Shown: positions 32,661 to 41,270 of the stretch, one piece after another
Position numbering within the stretch: the first letter of the stretch is position 1
Layout: every line of letters begins with the position of its first letter
Source: an uncultured Streptococcus sp.
GTDB lineage: Bacteria; Bacillota; Bacilli; Lactobacillales; Streptococcaceae
Length of the DNA stretch: 42,159 bases
Assembly: GCA_934201655.1 (NCBI GenBank)
Contig: CAKPXD010000001.1
Coordinates: 1 to 42,159, forward strand
Direction of reading: 5' to 3'
Notes under the pieces: model-generated
Seen by the model: only the letters and a program-made list of their open reading frames with translations
The model's database searches: none
What the model was told of the DNA's origin: nothing
Made by a program: the position numbers and the translations under genes

Positions 32661-33605
32661 ATGAAACAAGTCTTTCTCTCAACAACAACAGAATTTAAAG
32701 AGATCGATACGCTCCAGCCGGGCACTTGGATCAATCTCGTCAATCCTACCCAAAGCGAATCGATGGAAATTGCTTCTGCATTTGATATTGATATCGCGGA
32801 CCTCCGTGCACCACTCGATGCGGAAGAAATGTCTCGTATCACGATTGAAGATGAATACACACTGATCATCGTGGACGTTCCCATTACTGAAGAGAGAAAT
32901 AACCGTACCTACTATGTGACCATCCCCTTAGGGATTATCATCACCGAAGAGGCTATCATCACTACTTGCTTGGAACCTCTCCCACTTCTAGATGTCTTTA
33001 TCAATCGGAGACTTCGAAATTTCTATACCTTTATGCGTTCGCGCTTCATCTTCCAGATTCTCTACCGTAATGCTGAGATTTACCTAACTGCCCTCCGTTC
33101 TATCGAACGTAAGAGTGAGCAGATTGAGAGCCAACTTCACAAATCTACTCGAAACGAAGAATTGATTGAACTCATGGAGTTGGAAAAGACCATCGTCTAC
33201 TTCAAGGCTTCACTTAAGACAAATGAGCGCGTGATTAAAAAATTGACCAGCGCAACTAGCAATATCAAGAAATACCTCGAAGACGAAGACTTATTAGAAG
33301 ATACCTTGATTGAAACGCAACAGGCCATCGAGATGGCGGACATCTATGGAAACGTCCTTCACTCTATGACAGAGACCTTCGCTTCTATCATTTCAAACAA
33401 CCAGAACAATATCATGAAAACCTTGGCCCTCGTGACCATCGTTATGTCCATCCCGACCATGATTTTCTCAGCTTACGGAATGAACTTTAAGGATAATGAA
33501 ATTCCTTTAAACGGAGAACCGCACGCTTTCTGGCTTATCGTCTTTATCGCCTTTGCTATGAGTGTTTCTCTCACTCTTTACCTCATCCATAAAAAATGGT
33601 TCTAA
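32661..33605 (+). CDS. corA: CorA-family magnesium/divalent cation channel
   Basis: 314 aa. A soluble cytoplasmic funnel domain (1-~250), then two C-terminal transmembrane helices with the selectivity motif YGMN at 272-275 and a basic tail (HKKWF). The loop after GMN has the acidic DNEIPLNGE. It forms pentameric passive Mg2+ channels. GGAGAT precedes the ATG. Not preceded by an M-box, unlike mgtA. The next gene begins 11 nt after its stop. Confidence 0.9.
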   Translation: MKQVFLSTTTEFKEIDTLQPGTWINLVNPTQSESMEIASAFDIDIADLRAPLDAEEMSRITIEDEYTLIIVDVPITEERNNRTYYVTIPLGIIITEEAIITTCLEPLPLLDVFINRRLRNFYTFMRSRFIFQILYRNAEIYLTALRSIERKSEQIESQLHKSTRNEELIELMELEKTIVYFKASLKTNERVIKKLTSATSNIKKYLEDEDLLEDTLIETQQAIEMADIYGNVLHSMTETFASIISNNQNNIMKTLALVTIVMSIPTMIFSAYGMNFKDNEIPLNGEPHAFWLIVFIAFAMSVSLTLYLIHKKWF

Positions 33606-33616
33606 CAGGAGTTATT

Positions 33617-34291
33617 ATGTCACAGATTGATTTAAAAGAATTAACAAAGAAAAACCAGGAATTTATCCACATTGCAACCCAGCAGTTTCTTAAAGATGGA
33701 AAAACTGACGCTGAAATCAAGGCTATCCTTGAAGAGGCCATTCCTCACATCCTTGAAGAACAACCAAAGGGAGTGACAGCTCGTTCTATCTACGGAGCAC
33801 CAACTCACTGGGCTCACAGCTTCAGCGAAAAAGAGCAATATGAAAAAGAACATCCAAAAGAAAACGACGATCCAAAATTGATGATGTTGGATTCAGCCCT
33901 TTTCATTACAGGACTGTTTGCAGTAGTTAGTGCCTTGATGAGCTTCTTCTCAAACCAACCCGTTGCCTACGGTTTGGTAACACTCATCAGTGTAGGAGCC
34001 TTTGGGGGAGTTGCCTTCTACCTTCTCTATCACTTCATCTACCGCTACTACGGACCAGATACTGACCGTAGTCAACGCCCTCCATTCTGGAAATCACTTT
34101 TGGTTATGTTAGCGACTATGTTTGCTTGGGTTCTCATCCTCTTCTTGAGTAACTTCATTCCACAAGCCATCAATATCAGTCTACCACCACTTGTTTTGTT
34201 GGTAATCGGTGGAGGACTTCTTGCTCTACGTTTCTACCTCAAAAAACGTTTCAACATCAAGAGCGCAAGTGCTGGACCTGCTAGATATTAA
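33617..34291 (+). CDS. DUF1129 family membrane protein
   Basis: 224 aa. A soluble helical N-terminus (1-~90) with LTKKNQEFIHIATQQFLKDG, then four hydrophobic helices in two pairs separated by YRYYGPDTDRSQRPPFWKS. Function unknown; it usually follows corA in streptococci, so it could assist cation transport (inference). Start moved to MSQIDLKE because GGAG lies 5-6 nt upstream; the longer frame overlaps the corA end. Confidence 0.85.
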   Translation: MSQIDLKELTKKNQEFIHIATQQFLKDGKTDAEIKAILEEAIPHILEEQPKGVTARSIYGAPTHWAHSFSEKEQYEKEHPKENDDPKLMMLDSALFITGLFAVVSALMSFFSNQPVAYGLVTLISVGAFGGVAFYLLYHFIYRYYGPDTDRSQRPPFWKSLLVMLATMFAWVLILFLSNFIPQAINISLPPLVLLVIGGGLLALRFYLKKRFNIKSASAGPARY

Positions 34292-34301
34292 GATAAACAA
34301 T

Positions 34302-34337
34302 AAAAGTAGTGTGTTTTGTAGACAGACTACTTTTTTT
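34302..34337 (+). terminator. Terminator of corA-DUF1129 operon
   Basis: AAAAGTAGT (34302-34310) pairs with ACTACTTTT (34326-34334), followed by T to 34337. Confidence 0.75.
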
Positions 34338-34435
34338 GTAGTTCCAAATCATTTTTCGATTCTCAAAAGAAGTAAACACATTTTCTAATAACATTCTAAT
34401 GTAAAGTCTTCCCTTGGAATCCCGAGGTTTTATCC

Positions 34436-34464
34436 TTGAATCCAAGTTGTTTTTCTGTTATGCT
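34436..34464 (+). promoter_or_regulatory. Promoter of the SemiSWEET gene
   Basis: TTGAAT (34436-34441), 17-bp spacer, TATGCT (34459-34464) preceded by TGT (extended -10). An inverted pair CTTGGA/TCCAAG (34413-34418, 34440-34445) touches the -35 and could be an operator. Confidence 0.6.
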
Positions 34465-34489
34465 AATAAAGTAATAAGGAGAAATATAT

Positions 34490-34753
34490 ATGACTAAACA
34501 GAGAATTAATCAAATTGTTGGTTCAATTGGTGCCTTTATCGGGATTATTGTATTTATAGCCTACATCCCCCAAATTTTTGCCAATTTACAAGGAAATAAA
34601 GCTCAACCATTTCAACCTTTATCAGCAGCAGTCTCTTGCTTAATCTGGGTCATTTATGGATGGACAAAAGAGCCTAAGAAAGACTGGATTCTAATCATTC
34701 CAAACTCGGCTGGGGTTGTCCTTGGCGGACTGACCTTCCTTACTGCTCTATAA
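34490..34753 (+). CDS. SemiSWEET-family sugar transporter
   Basis: 87 aa with three transmembrane helices, one PQ-loop repeat. AYIPQIFANLQG carries the PQ motif; SAAVSCLIWVIYGW and IIPNSAGVVLG complete the unit, with the binding-site Trp and Asn. SemiSWEETs work as dimers and move sugars passively. AAGGAG lies upstream of the ATG. Monocistronic. Confidence 0.9.
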   Translation: MTKQRINQIVGSIGAFIGIIVFIAYIPQIFANLQGNKAQPFQPLSAAVSCLIWVIYGWTKEPKKDWILIIPNSAGVVLGGLTFLTAL

Positions 34754-34768
34754 GAACGCAACTACTAT

Positions 34769-34799
34769 AAAAAGCAACCACACGATTGGTTGCTTTTTT
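34769..34799. terminator. Bidirectional terminator
   Basis: AAAAAGCAACCA (34769-34780) and TGGTTGCTTTTT (34787-34798): a perfect 12-bp stem between convergent SemiSWEET and CPBP genes. Confidence 0.9.
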
Positions 34800-34809
34800 C
34801 TGTATAAGA

Positions 34810-35478
34810 TTAAGACAGGGCTAAACTGATATAGGAGAGGCTGTTCATTATCATATGGACGACCAAGGGATAGTAGATATTCTCCTTTTCTTTCACATAA
34901 ATAATTGAAAAGGCAAGGCCACCACCTAGATAACCGACTGCACCGACCCACTCTGATAAACTTACATTATGCATATGAGTCAGAGCAAAGACAAGTCCTA
35001 CCAGAAAAATGCTTAGCCAAGTTGACAGTTTTTTCTGCAGGTGATGCAATAAGAGTTGACGGAAAAAGAGTTCTTCCACTATAGGTCCTATGATGCAGGC
35101 GAAAACGGCTATCAGTAGTGGTTGCTCTTGAAAGGTACTTTGAATATTCGACTGGTTTAGGCCTTGTCCATCTAGTCCCAAAAACCGTCTCAACATCTCT
35201 GATACAAAGCCAAAGACAACAGTCATCAGAATGAGAAAGAGCCAGCCTGTTAAGACGCCAAAGAAGAATTTTCTTTTAGTTTTTCTAATCTCATTCCATT
35301 GTTGGATTAATCTATCCTTGAACAAGAAAGAGCCGTATAGTGCTAATACTACATAGACTAGATAATTCGCAATGGCAGATGGCATCAAATAAGACAGCAA
35401 TTTAACACCATCAAAAACAAAGAGAACTGTATAGAGAATCGCAAAAATCAGAATTCCCTTATTTTTGTCAGACATCAT
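34810..35478 (-). CDS. CPBP-family intramembrane metalloprotease
   Basis: 222 aa with about six to seven transmembrane helices. The CAAX/CPBP (ABI) motifs are IVEELFFRQLLLHHL (EExxxR) and FALTHMHN (conserved His), with a later HMIMN. Relatives process or give immunity to peptides; the substrate is unknown. It overlaps tag by 4 nt and ends the ruvA-tag-CPBP operon. Confidence 0.88.
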   Translation of the reverse strand: MMSDKNKGILIFAILYTVLFVFDGVKLLSYLMPSAIANYLVYVVLALYGSFLFKDRLIQQWNEIRKTKRKFFFGVLTGWLFLILMTVVFGFVSEMLRRFLGLDGQGLNQSNIQSTFQEQPLLIAVFACIIGPIVEELFFRQLLLHHLQKKLSTWLSIFLVGLVFALTHMHNVSLSEWVGAVGYLGGGLAFSIIYVKEKENIYYPLVVHMIMNSLSYISLALS

Positions 35479-36038
35479 TTAAGACCCTTCCATTCACAAT
35501 CATTCTCATGGTCATCAACCAAACCTGCAGCCTGTAGAAATGACAAAACTGCAACGGGACCTGTAAACTTAAAGCCTCGCTTTTTGAGATCCTTAGATAA
35601 TGTCTCAGACAAGGTTGTTCTGGCTGGTGCTTGAGCATATTCAGGTACGTCATTCACAATCGTCTTCCCACCGACAAAAGACCAAAGATAAGCATCAAAA
35701 GTTCCGAATTCTGCCTGAACTTGTAGAAAGGCCTGAGCGTTGGCACGTGTCGCAAAAATCTTAGCTCGATTTCGGATGATGGCTGGATTATCCAGCAAAG
35801 CTTCCAATTCGGTGTCAGTCATCTCTGCGACTGCTTGAATTTGATAGTCATGAAAAGCTTCCCGAAAGGCTTGTCGTTTATTGAGCACCGTTTCCCAAGA
35901 TAGTCCAGCCTGATAAGTTTCCATACAGAGTAACTCAAAAAGAGCTTGGTCATCGTGAAGAGGTTGTCCCCACTCCTCATCATGGTAGGCTACATATAGA
36001 GGGTTGTTCATTTTAACCCAGCCACAGCGTTTTGGCAT
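35475..36038 (-). CDS. tag: DNA-3-methyladenine glycosylase I
   Basis: 187 aa, normal Tag length. The N-terminal RCGWVKMNNPLYVAYHDEEWG and the C-terminal DDHENDCEWKG supply the Cys/His zinc ligands seen in Tag; LLCMETYQAGLSWETVLNKR is conserved. It removes 3-methyladenine from alkylated DNA. GGAG precedes the ATG. Ten bp after ruvA. Confidence 0.96.
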   Translation of the reverse strand: MPKRCGWVKMNNPLYVAYHDEEWGQPLHDDQALFELLCMETYQAGLSWETVLNKRQAFREAFHDYQIQAVAEMTDTELEALLDNPAIIRNRAKIFATRANAQAFLQVQAEFGTFDAYLWSFVGGKTIVNDVPEYAQAPARTTLSETLSKDLKKRGFKFTGPVAVLSFLQAAGLVDDHENDCEWKGLK

Positions 36039-36047
36039 AGAAATCTC

Positions 36048-36641
36048 CTATTTCACCAACATCTTAAGGGCCGACTTGATATAGTTCTCAGCTGTATCCG
36101 AAGTTCCTTCAAAGAATTTCTTAATTTTCTTGAGCTCTGTTGCCTTGTAACCCAGTGCCAACATGGCTTCCATAGCTTCTTCCAGTTCTTGGTTGTCACT
36201 GCTAGATGGAGCTGCAGTTTTAGCAGGGAGGTCATCCCCTGCCACAACCACCTTACCTTCTAGATCCAATACCATCTGTTGGGCTGTTTTCTTACCGATT
36301 TTAGGGAACTTGGTCAAGTAGGTGATGTTCTTAGTCTCAATAGCTTGAACGAGCCCTGCATTGTCATCAGCTGCGATGATGGCAAGAGCAGAAACAGGAC
36401 CAATCCCAGACACCGAAATCAAACTGAGAAAGAGCTTTTTCTCGTCTTCTGAACGGAAACCGTAAAGTAGATGAGCATCTTCACGAACAACTTGATGCAC
36501 ATAGATTTGTGCTTCTTGATTAACTTGTCCTGAGTAGGCATAAGGGTTGGCTACATGCAGAATGTAGCCGATACCGTTAGATTCCAGAACGATGTATTTA
36601 GCAGTAATTTTGGTAATGATACCTTTTAGATATTCGTACAT
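36048..36641 (-). CDS. ruvA: Holliday junction branch migration protein RuvA
   Basis: 197 aa. OB-fold domain I (1-~63), helix-hairpin-helix pairs in domain II ([34 protein letters not shown]), a linker, and domain III ([19 protein letters not shown]). It targets RuvB to Holliday junctions; ruvB is not nearby, as usual in streptococci. It follows mutL across a BOX element. The Shine-Dalgarno is GAAGGG. Confidence 0.97.
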   Translation of the reverse strand: MYEYLKGIITKITAKYIVLESNGIGYILHVANPYAYSGQVNQEAQIYVHQVVREDAHLLYGFRSEDEKKLFLSLISVSGIGPVSALAIIAADDNAGLVQAIETKNITYLTKFPKIGKKTAQQMVLDLEGKVVVAGDDLPAKTAAPSSSDNQELEEAMEAMLALGYKATELKKIKKFFEGTSDTAENYIKSALKMLVK

Positions 36642-36658
36642 AATTTTCCCTTCAATTT

Positions 36659-36764
36659 ATACTCAATGAAAATCAAATCTAAACTAGGAAGCTAACCGTA
36701 GGCATAACTTAAGTTAGACAAGGTAAGGCTGACGCAGTTTGAATTTGATTTTCGAAAAGTATTA
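36659..36764 (+). repeat. BOX element filling the mutL-ruvA intergenic region
   Basis: Starts ATACTCAATGAAAATCAAAT and ends GATTTTCGAAAAGTATTA. It reaches from just upstream of the ruvA Shine-Dalgarno to the mutL stop codon (36762-36764), whose bases it shares. No boxB. Reverse relative to mutL transcription. Confidence 0.88.
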
Positions 36765-38711
36765 GTATTTTCCTAGCTCTCGTAGGCTTGTGTGATTTTC
36801 CTGAATGCGACGGAACATCTTTTCCATGTCCGACTTGGTAAAGTGAACCAAAACCGGACGTCCGTGTGGACAGTTATAGGGGTTGTCACATTGAGAGAGT
36901 TGGTATAGAAGTTGTCTAGCCGAGTGGTCATCGATACGGTGGTTAGCCTTGATGGACCGCTTGCAGGACATCATAATTGCTAGTTCAGCTCGGTATTTCT
37001 TGATAGAAACTTCCTTGGTCAAGAGGAGCATGTCGCACATTTCATAGATCCCAGACTCGATTTCCTCCTCTGCCATCCAAATGGGATGTTCGCGTAGGAT
37101 AAATTGATTCTCCCCGTACTCTGCTAGAAAGACGCCAACTTCCTCTAAGAGAGACATTCTTTCCTTGAGACGAAGGGCATCATCCGCAGGGAATTCAAAG
37201 ATATAAGGCACTAGGAGTTGCTGCTGGCTCTGGTCAACATTGCCAATGCTCTCACGATACTCCTCATACTTAACCCGTTCCTGAGCCGCGTGCTGATCTA
37301 TGATGTAGAGTCCATCTCGACCTTGGGCAAAGAGATAGGTCCCGTGCATCTGACCAAAAAATTCCAACTCTGGGAAGCTTGAAGATTCTTCCCGCTCCAA
37401 CTTGTCATAAGCCTTATCCAGACTAGCCAGGTCTAACTCTGGATGGTCCAGTTGGTCATAGCTAGCAGGCTTTCTCTCTGCAAAATGCAGTTTAGCTGGC
37501 TTGGTCATCTGGTCCAAGGCTTCCTTAGCAAACAGATTCAAATCCTGTCTTTCTTCCGTCAGATTCACCTGATGGTCTGCCACCTCAGCTTGTGTCGGTC
37601 TGGTCGGTTCATTTTTTTCATAATAGAGCGTATTTTCTCTCAGTGGCAAAGTCGTTTGCTCTACCTTTTCACGATTTCTAACCGTAGATTTGGCCAGATT
37701 TTCCAAGGCATCTGGAATCAAGGTCTGTTCCTTGAGACTCTTTGCAATAGCTTCTGAAACCAGCGCCATTAGTTCTCTTTCCTTGGAAATCCGCACCTCT
37801 TGCTTGGTTGGATGCACATTGACATCTGCTAGATAAGGATCAATATGGATGTGAATAACAGCCAGCGGAAAACGCCCCACCATGAGCTTGCTGCCGTAAC
37901 CATCTAAAATGGCACGATTGAGCAAGAAGTTTTTGATATAACGGCCATTGATAAAAAGGCTGATGTAGTTACGATTAGCCCGTGTCAATTCCGGCAATGA
38001 GACAAAGCCTGAAATTTCAAAGTCTAGGTCAGCATTCTCAATCTCAACCATTTTTTTAGCACTGGCTAAACCATAAATTCCAGCAATGGCTTGACGCAGT
38101 TGACCCGTACCAGCTGTTCGTGTCATTTCCTTGCCATCACTAATCAAGCTAAAAGAAATCTCAGGATGGGCTAGCCCCAGACGATTGACAATATCAATGA
38201 TATGAGACAACTCTGCCTGCTGGCTCTTCATATACTTGAGACGAGCCGGTGTATTGAAAAAGAGATCCTCCACACAAACCTTAGTCCCCACAGGACTGGT
38301 CGCTGGAATGATTTCCTCAACTTCTCCCCCACGAGCCACTAGTTTGGTCCCGTGACTTGCACCGTCCACCGCTGTCAACAAAGTCAAAACACTAACAGAT
38401 GCGATAGAGGGCAGGGCTTCACCACGAAAGCCGAGGGTCCGAATCCGAAAAAGATCCGCTTGATTCTTAATCTTACTGGTCGCATGACGACGGAGAGCCA
38501 ACTCGACTTCATCGTGGGCGATTCCATGTCCATTATCTGTGATTTGGATCTTCTTAAGCCCAGCTTCCTCGATTTCAACGATAATCTGGCTAGAGCCAGC
38601 ATCAATGGCGTTTTCAACTAGCTCCTTGACTACACTAGCAGGACGTTCGATTACTTCTCCTGCTGCGATCTGGTTGGCCAAGACTTCTGGCAATTCAATA
38701 ATATGAGACAT
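36762..38711 (-). CDS. mutL: DNA mismatch repair protein MutL (HexB)
   Basis: 649 aa. GHKL ATPase: [46 protein letters not shown]. The C-terminal dimerisation/endonuclease domain has [25 protein letters not shown] and [11 protein letters not shown], the metal-binding motifs of nicking-competent MutL. A long acidic/proline-poor linker (about 335-450). GGGG-rich Shine-Dalgarno. No mutS nearby, and no rib genes after it as in pneumococcus. BOX elements lie on both sides. Confidence 0.98.
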   Translation of the reverse strand: MSHIIELPEVLANQIAAGEVIERPASVVKELVENAIDAGSSQIIVEIEEAGLKKIQITDNGHGIAHDEVELALRRHATSKIKNQADLFRIRTLGFRGEALPSIASVSVLTLLTAVDGASHGTKLVARGGEVEEIIPATSPVGTKVCVEDLFFNTPARLKYMKSQQAELSHIIDIVNRLGLAHPEISFSLISDGKEMTRTAGTGQLRQAIAGIYGLASAKKMVEIENADLDFEISGFVSLPELTRANRNYISLFINGRYIKNFLLNRAILDGYGSKLMVGRFPLAVIHIHIDPYLADVNVHPTKQEVRISKERELMALVSEAIAKSLKEQTLIPDALENLAKSTVRNREKVEQTTLPLRENTLYYEKNEPTRPTQAEVADHQVNLTEERQDLNLFAKEALDQMTKPAKLHFAERKPASYDQLDHPELDLASLDKAYDKLEREESSSFPELEFFGQMHGTYLFAQGRDGLYIIDQHAAQERVKYEEYRESIGNVDQSQQQLLVPYIFEFPADDALRLKERMSLLEEVGVFLAEYGENQFILREHPIWMAEEEIESGIYEMCDMLLLTKEVSIKKYRAELAIMMSCKRSIKANHRIDDHSARQLLYQLSQCDNPYNCPHGRPVLVHFTKSDMEKMFRRIQENHTSLRELGKY

Positions 38712-38757
38712 CTTTCAGCCCCTTTCTTAACTATTTTTATCTATTTCTCTGAAAATA

Positions 38758-38907
38758 ATACTCTTCAAAAATCTCTTCAAACCACGTCAGTCTCGTCTTG
38801 CCGTATATGTGTTACTGACTTCGTCAGTTCTATCCACAACCTCAAAACAGTGTTTTGAGCAACCTGCGGCTAGCTTCCTCGTTTGCTCTTTGATTTTCAT
38901 TGAGTAT
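38758..38907 (-). repeat. BOX element (boxA-boxB-boxC) in the mutL leader
   Basis: 150 bp, ATACTCTTCAAAAATCTCTT at the left and TTTGATTTTCATTGAGTAT at the right, with the internal boxB hairpins (ACTGACTTCGTCAGT, CAAAACAGTGTTTTG). It is in the same orientation as the mutL transcript. It takes up nearly half of the 334-bp gap between mutL and tyrS; the rest holds the two promoters. Confidence 0.92.
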
Positions 38908-38918
38908 AAGCTAGTGCT

Positions 38919-38927
38919 ATTATACCA
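38919..38927 (-). promoter_or_regulatory. Extended -10 promoter of mutL upstream of the BOX
   Basis: On minus, TGG then TATAAT (38924-38919). Transcripts would carry the BOX element in a ~200-nt 5' leader. Confidence 0.6.
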
Positions 38928-39000
38928 TATTTCACTCGTTTCCAAAAAAGTCCGAGTAGCAACTTTCTTCCCGATTTTACTAGGTTATTTGCCAAGTTTG

Positions 39001-39009
39001 TGGTAAAAT
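39001..39009 (+). promoter_or_regulatory. Extended -10 promoter of tyrS
   Basis: TGG followed by TAAAAT (39004-39009), -35 weak; the short leader (~30 nt) has no room for a T-box. AAGGAG precedes the ATG. Confidence 0.55.
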
Positions 39010-39045
39010 AGGTAGAAACAATATTTTAAAAAGGAGAAAAGACAC

Positions 39046-40302
39046 ATGCACATTTTTGATGAGCTAAAAGAGCGTGGTTTGATTTTTCAAACGACTGATG
39101 AAGAAGCTTTGCGTAAAGCCCTAGAAGAAGGTCAAGTTTCTTATTATACTGGCTACGATCCAACTGCTGACAGCCTTCACCTAGGTCACCTTGTTGCAAT
39201 CTTGACAAGTCGTCGCTTGCAGTTAGCAGGTCACAAACCATATGCGCTCGTTGGCGGTGCTACAGGTCTCATCGGAGATCCGTCCTTCAAAGATGCTGAA
39301 CGTAGTCTCCAAACAAAAGACACAGTAGATGGCTGGGTCAAGTCTATCCAAGGACAACTTTCTCGCTTTCTTGACTTTGAAAATGGGGAAAATAAAGCTG
39401 TCATGGTCAACAACTACGACTGGTTTGGCAGCATCAGCTTCATTGACTTCCTCCGTGATATCGGAAAATACTTCACTGTCAACTACATGATGAGCAAGGA
39501 GTCTGTGAAGAAACGGATTGAAACAGGGATTTCTTACACTGAGTTTGCCTACCAAATCATGCAAGGTTATGACTTCTTTGTCCTCAACCAAGAACACAAT
39601 GTAACCCTTCAAATCGGTGGTTCTGACCAATGGGGAAACATGACAGCTGGCACTGAGTTGCTTCGTCGTAAGGCTGACAAGACTGGTCACGTAATTACTG
39701 TCCCACTCATCACAGACGCAACCGGTAAGAAATTTGGTAAATCAGAAGGGAATGCTGTTTGGCTCAATCCTGAAAAGACTTCTCCATACGAAATGTACCA
39801 ATTCTGGATGAACGTCATGGATGCTGACGCTGTTCGCTTCTTGAAAATCTTTACTTTCTTGTCACTGGACGAGATTGAAGACATCCGTAAACAATTCGAA
39901 GCAGCACCACACGAACGCTTGGCTCAAAAAGTCTTGGCTCGTGAAGTTGTGACTCTTGTCCACGGAGAAGAAGCCTACAAAGAAGCCCTTAACATCACTG
40001 AGCAACTCTTTGCAGGAAATATCAAAAACCTTTCTGTCAAAGAACTCAAACAAGGACTTCGTGGCGTGCCAAACTACCAAGTACAGGCAGACGAAAATCA
40101 CAACATCGTTGAACTTCTCGTATCTTCTGGCGTGGTTAACTCAAAACGCCAAGCCCGTGAAGATGTCCAAAACGGTGCTATCTACGTCAACGGCGACCGC
40201 ATCCAAGACCTTGACTATGTCTTGAGTGACGCAGATAAGTTAGAGAACGAACTCACTGTTATCCGCCGTGGTAAGAAAAAATACTTCGTCCTTACATATT
40301 AA
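39046..40302 (+). CDS. tyrS: Tyrosyl-tRNA synthetase
   Basis: 418 aa class I synthetase. HIGH-type motif HLGH at 45-48, KMSKS-type motif KFGKS in [17 protein letters not shown], and tyrosine-binding [16 protein letters not shown]-terminal S4 RNA-binding domain (ISYV-like [20 protein letters not shown]). It charges tRNA-Tyr. The high use of optimal codons fits a highly expressed gene. Confidence 0.98.
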   Translation: MHIFDELKERGLIFQTTDEEALRKALEEGQVSYYTGYDPTADSLHLGHLVAILTSRRLQLAGHKPYALVGGATGLIGDPSFKDAERSLQTKDTVDGWVKSIQGQLSRFLDFENGENKAVMVNNYDWFGSISFIDFLRDIGKYFTVNYMMSKESVKKRIETGISYTEFAYQIMQGYDFFVLNQEHNVTLQIGGSDQWGNMTAGTELLRRKADKTGHVITVPLITDATGKKFGKSEGNAVWLNPEKTSPYEMYQFWMNVMDADAVRFLKIFTFLSLDEIEDIRKQFEAAPHERLAQKVLAREVVTLVHGEEAYKEALNITEQLFAGNIKNLSVKELKQGLRGVPNYQVQADENHNIVELLVSSGVVNSKRQAREDVQNGAIYVNGDRIQDLDYVLSDADKLENELTVIRRGKKKYFVLTY

Positions 40303-40320
40303 AAAGACATATTAAAAAGA
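40295..40320 (+). repeat. Perfect 13-bp tandem duplication across the tyrS stop codon
   Basis: CATATTAAAAAGA occurs twice, head to tail, at 40295-40307 and 40308-40320. The first copy contains the last codon and stop; the second lies just before the terminator. Confidence 0.9.
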
Positions 40321-40321
40321 A

Positions 40322-40354
40322 GACTGGATGCATTTGCTATCCAGTCCTTTTTTT
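40322..40354 (+). terminator. Terminator of tyrS
   Basis: GACTGGAT (40322-40329) pairs with ATCCAGTC (40339-40346); 9-base loop, then C and seven T. Confidence 0.9.
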
Positions 40355-40362
40355 GCTAGACT
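40334..40362 (+). promoter_or_regulatory. Promoter of rlmA built into the tyrS terminator
   Basis: TTGCTA (40334-40339) in the terminator loop, 17-bp spacer, TAGACT (40357-40362) preceded by TGC. Six bases then lead to the ATG, so +1 falls on the start codon. Confidence 0.65.
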
Positions 40363-40368
40363 AAAACT

Positions 40369-41217
40369 ATGAATACAAACCTCAAACCCAAACTCCAGCG
40401 CTTTGCTACCGCTAGTGCCTTTTCCTGCCCCATCTGCCAAGAAAATCTGACCTTGGTAGAGTCTAGCCTCAAGTGTAGCAACCGCCATTCTTTTGACCTA
40501 GCAAAATTCGGCTATGTCAATCTAGCACCACAAATCAAGCAATCGGCTAACTACGACAAGGAAAACTTTCAAAATCGTCAGCAAATCCTAGAAGCTGGAT
40601 TTTATCAGGCTATTTTAGAAGGCATCTCAGACCTACTAGCGACTAAATCATCTGCAAAAACTGTCTTGGACATCGGTTGTGGCGAAGGCTTCTACTCTCG
40701 CAAGCTCCAAGAAAGTCACTCTGTCAAGACCTTCTATGCCTTTGATATCTCGAAAGACTCAGTCCAGATTGCTGCCAAAAGCGAACGCAACTGGACGGTC
40801 AATTGGTTCGTTGGTGACTTGGCTCGACTTCCTATAAAAGACGCCAGCATGGATATCCTGCTTGATATCTTTTCCCCTGCTAACTATGGTGAATTTCGAC
40901 GCGTTTTATCTCAAAACGGTATCTTAATTAAGGTCGTTCCTACCGAAAATCACCTTAAAGAAATCCGCCAAACTGTACAGGAGCAGCTGACAAAGAAGGA
41001 CTATTCCAACCAAGATATCAAGGAACATTTCCAGGAACATTTCAGCATCCAATCTAGTCAGATAGCTTCCCTGACCAAGTCCATCACCGTAGAGCAACGC
41101 CAAGCCCTGCTTAGCATGACACCCCTCCTCTTTCACGTCAATCAAAGCAAGATTGACTGGAGTCAACTGACAGAGATTACCATCGAAGCAGAGATTCTGG
41201 TTGGGAAAGCACTGTAA
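40369..41217 (+). CDS. rlmA: 23S rRNA (guanine-N1)-methyltransferase, RlmA family
   Basis: 282 aa. N-terminal zinc site C20/C23/C36/H40, then a SAM-binding Rossmann domain with VLDIGCGEGFYS and the late NYGEFRRVLSQNGILIKVVP strand. Gram-positive members (RlmA(II), TlrB type) methylate G748 of 23S rRNA, which affects macrolide and ketolide binding. No Shine-Dalgarno precedes the ATG; a leaderless transcript is predicted. Single gene with its own terminator. Confidence 0.9.
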   Translation: MNTNLKPKLQRFATASAFSCPICQENLTLVESSLKCSNRHSFDLAKFGYVNLAPQIKQSANYDKENFQNRQQILEAGFYQAILEGISDLLATKSSAKTVLDIGCGEGFYSRKLQESHSVKTFYAFDISKDSVQIAAKSERNWTVNWFVGDLARLPIKDASMDILLDIFSPANYGEFRRVLSQNGILIKVVPTENHLKEIRQTVQEQLTKKDYSNQDIKEHFQEHFSIQSSQIASLTKSITVEQRQALLSMTPLLFHVNQSKIDWSQLTEITIEAEILVGKAL

Positions 41218-41232
41218 ATTAGTTTAAATATC

Positions 41233-41262
41233 AAAAAACGCATCTATTAAAGATGCGTTTTT
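41233..41262. terminator. Bidirectional terminator between rlmA and the phosphorylase gene
   Basis: AAAAACGCATCT (41234-41245) and AGATGCGTTTTT (41251-41262): a perfect 12-bp stem with a 5-base loop between convergent genes. Confidence 0.9.
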
Positions 41263-41270
41263 GTTTAATC

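Noticed and set aside
38761-39006. Plus-strand ORF across the BOX upstream of tyrS
   Set aside because: Composed of BOX repeat and promoter sequence; no Shine-Dalgarno.
38928-39045. T-box leader for tyrS
   Set aside because: No T-box sequence (TGGNACCGCG type) and no specifier stem; the predicted leader is about 30 nt.
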